DNA from: an uncultured Butyricicoccus sp.
GTDB taxonomy: Bacteria; Bacillota; Clostridia; Oscillospirales; Butyricicoccaceae
Length of the DNA: 5,026 nucleotides
Reading direction: 5' to 3'
Assembly (NCBI GenBank): GCA_900555465.1
Contig: USLE01000131.1
Coordinates: 1-5,026, forward strand
Shown: in pieces, positions 4,342-5,026 of the stretch
Numbering within the stretch: position 1 is the first letter of the stretch
Layout: every line of letters begins with the position of its first letter
The notes under the pieces: model-generated
Database searches by the model: none
Seen by the model: the letters and a program-made list of their open reading frames with translations, nothing else
What the model was told of the DNA's origin: nothing
Position numbers and translations under genes: made by a program

Positions 4342-4357
4342 GGGTTTTATTATGCGC

Positions 4358-4392
4358 AAAAGCGGCAGGGTGCATGTCCTGCCGCTTTTTTT
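4358..4392 (+). terminator. Rho-independent terminator after the 6S RNA candidate
   Basis: A 12-bp perfect stem (AAAAGCGGCAGG 4358-4369 with CCTGCCGCTTTT 4378-4389, loop of eight) is followed by seven T in total (4386-4392). It lies about 20 bases after the closing stem of the 6S candidate. Left-arm A residues also make it usable from the other strand. Confidence 0.92.
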
Positions 4393-4397
4393 GTTGG

Positions 4398-4424
4398 ATG
4401 CACCGGAGGACGCGGTGCATTTTT
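4398..4424 (+). terminator. Second, backup terminator hairpin
   Basis: An 8-bp perfect stem ATGCACCG/CGGTGCAT (4398-4405 with 4413-4420) with a seven-base loop is followed by T to 4424. It sits only six bases after the first terminator, so the two form a tandem. The weaker T-run makes it less sure. Confidence 0.6.
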
Positions 4425-4518
4425 CCCGCATTCATTCGCTGCATATATTTGCACAAGAGTGGTTAAATAAAAGGTGCGTTTTTATCAGAAACGACCATCT
4501 TCCCGGAGATATGAGCGG

Positions 4519-4540
4519 ATTTAACAAAGAATTTAACAAA
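4519..4540. repeat. Short tandem direct repeat ATTTAACAAA
   Basis: ATTTAACAAA occurs at 4519-4528 and 4531-4540, a 12-base period, within a 160-base AT-rich stretch (about 4425-4587) that carries no gene I can support. It lies upstream of the small-ORF promoter and could be a binding site or simply low-complexity DNA. Confidence 0.4.
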
Positions 4541-4555
4541 CCCTCCAAATGAATT

Positions 4556-4571
4556 GTTACAATTGTGTAAC
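4556..4571. promoter_or_regulatory. Dyad GTTACA-N4-TGTAAC upstream of the small-ORF promoter
   Basis: Perfect 6-bp arms separated by ATTG form a 16-bp symmetric site whose edge is 16 bases before the -35 box of the small-ORF promoter. Size and symmetry suit a dimeric HTH regulator, and the location suits an activator. The regulator is unknown. Confidence 0.45.
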
Positions 4572-4587
4572 TTTACAGAAATTTCAT

Positions 4588-4615
4588 TTGCTTTTTCTGC
4601 ATAACGTGATATACT
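4588..4615 (+). promoter_or_regulatory. Sigma-A promoter of the 30-codon ORF
   Basis: TTGCTT (4588-4593) is followed after 16 bases by TATACT (4610-4615), with an extended -10 TG at 4607-4608. The start of transcription near 4622 gives a leader of about 32 nt ending in a strong ribosome binding site. Confidence 0.75.
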
Positions 4616-4653
4616 ATAGCATAGAATAGCAAACGAAGGAGGTGCAAAGGATA

Positions 4654-4746
4654 ATGAGAAAGATCAGAATCCCGCAGAAGCCCGATCGCCCGGATATTGA
4701 TGATTTGATCTTCGGTGACGAACACGAGACGCAAAGCGATAAGTAA
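4654..4746 (+). CDS. Small protein of 30 residues, function unknown
   Basis: This short ORF (ATG 4654, TAA 4744-4746) has everything of a real gene: an extended -10 promoter, the full-strength Shine-Dalgarno AAGGAGGT at 4636-4643 (11 bases before the ATG, with a second AAAGG nearer), and a hairpin terminator about 20 bases after the stop. The peptide is polar and two-sided: residues 1-13 are basic and proline-containing (MRKIRIPQKPDRP), residues 14-30 are acidic with one hydrophobic patch (DIDDLIFGDE). It has no membrane segment, signal peptide or Cys, so it is unlikely to be a hydrophobic toxin or a secreted peptide. A short linear motif binding a larger protein is one possibility. I do not recognise a family, and at 30 codons standard gene finders would skip it. 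Confidence 0.6.
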   Translation: MRKIRIPQKPDRPDIDDLIFGDEHETQSDK

Positions 4747-4763
4747 TCCACTTACCGATATGT

Positions 4764-4811
4764 CCACGCAGGGCTTGCCGCAGGTTGCAGATCGAGCCGC
4801 GTGGTTTTTTT
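4764..4811 (+). terminator. Terminator of the small-ORF transcript
   Basis: CCACGC (4764-4769) pairs with GCGTGG (4799-4804), and GGCT (4772-4775) with AGCC (4795-4798), giving about ten pairs with a two-base bulge and a large loop, followed by seven T (4805-4811). Confidence 0.78.
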
Positions 4812-4884
4812 ATATTTATTTCCCGGCAATCAAAAACAGGGGAGTTCCATTCTGAATATGAAAAAGCGTCTCAAAAAAATCTAA

Positions 4885-4920
4885 CGCCCGAAACGGTTTT
4901 CCGTTCCGGGCGCATTTTTT
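4885..4920. terminator. Bidirectional terminator before the minus-strand gene
   Basis: The arms CGCCCG-A-AACGG (4885-4896) and CCGTT-C-CGGGCG (4901-4912) pair with one A-C mismatch around a TTTT loop. Six T follow on the plus strand (4915-4920). On the minus strand a seven-T run follows after five bases (A at 4873-4879). It most naturally ends the minus-strand gene whose stop codon is at 4921-4919. Confidence 0.82.
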
Positions 4921-5026
4921 ATGCCTCGGGCGGGATGGCGGCGCGCAGGCGGCCGAGCGCGGCACGGAACCGCGGCTCGTCCCGAATCGCAGCGTAGATC
5001 TCGTCCTCCTCGAGTGAGCGCCGGAT
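4919..5026 (-). CDS. Unidentified protein, C-terminal 35 residues (5' end outside window)
   Basis: The minus-strand frame from base 5026 stays open to the TAA at 4921-4919. Codon third positions are rich in G and C, like the known genes here, and a terminator follows at once, so this is probably real coding sequence. The visible part is a charged, likely helical tail: SLEEDEIYAAIRDEPRF, then AALGRLRAAIPPEA. It is too short and too generic for me to assign a family. Confidence 0.62.
   Translation of the reverse strand: MRRSLEEDEIYAAIRDEPRFRAALGRLRAAIPPEA

Noticed and set aside
4145..4552. Plus-strand ORF of 135 codons over the 6S region
   Set aside because: It crosses the 6S fold and two terminators, has no ribosome site and shows no protein-like composition.
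4511..4552. 13-codon ORF (MSGFNKEFNKPSK) in the AT-rich region
   Set aside because: The apparent GGAG is only two bases from the ATG, no promoter precedes it, and the repeated FNK motif is explained by the ATTTAACAAA direct repeat.
4858..4884. 8-codon ORF (MKKRLKKI) just before the terminator at 4885, as a leader peptide
   Set aside because: The Shine-Dalgarno-like AGGGGAG is about 13 bases away, no promoter is seen after the preceding terminator, and the downstream gene is on the other strand.

Overview
The window looks like a chromosomal piece of a fairly GC-rich Firmicute of class Clostridia, probably an Oscillospiraceae/Butyricicoccaceae-type gut anaerobe. The grounds are AGGAGG-type ribosome binding sites, sigma-A promoters with extended -10 boxes, the infC-rpmI-rplT operon behind an attenuator-like leader, a DUF1292 gene, and a NifX-like/DUF134 gene pair. 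The taxon is inferred from gene content and style, not from a database match.

Layout. (1) 1-212 is the 3' end of trmB (tRNA m7G46 methyltransferase). (2) 213-594 has no gene but holds a head-to-tail series of small, different, near-perfect hairpins (array A), followed by a sigma-A promoter and a 14-bp palindromic operator candidate. (3) 595-1371 is a two-gene operon: a NifX/NifB-C-type protein with a His/Cys-rich tail, then a DUF134 HTH regulator. It ends at a bidirectional terminator shared with (4), a convergent phosphoribosyltransferase-like gene at 1396-2034 on the minus strand, which has its own promoter. (5) 2098-3525 on the minus strand is the infC-rpmI-rplT operon: promoter, long leader with mutually exclusive terminator and antiterminator pairings, three genes and a final terminator. 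infC most likely starts at an AUC codon. (6) Divergent from it, 3609-3974 carries a DUF1292 gene with its own promoter. (7) 4003-4151 holds a second hairpin series (array B) that shares units with array A and abuts (8) a probable 6S RNA at about 4156-4341, followed by two terminators. (9) 4588-4811 is a compact unit of promoter, strong Shine-Dalgarno, 30-codon ORF and terminator, which I read as an undescribed small-protein gene. (10) 4919-5026 is the 3' end of an unidentified minus-strand gene.

Most of the window is housekeeping: translation (infC, L35, L20, tRNA modification) and global transcription control (6S RNA). The less ordinary content is the two related hairpin arrays, the self-contained 30-aa ORF, the likely autoregulated NifX-like/DUF134 pair in a setting without visible nitrogenase genes, and the PRTase-like protein whose PRPP loop lacks the usual acidic residues.
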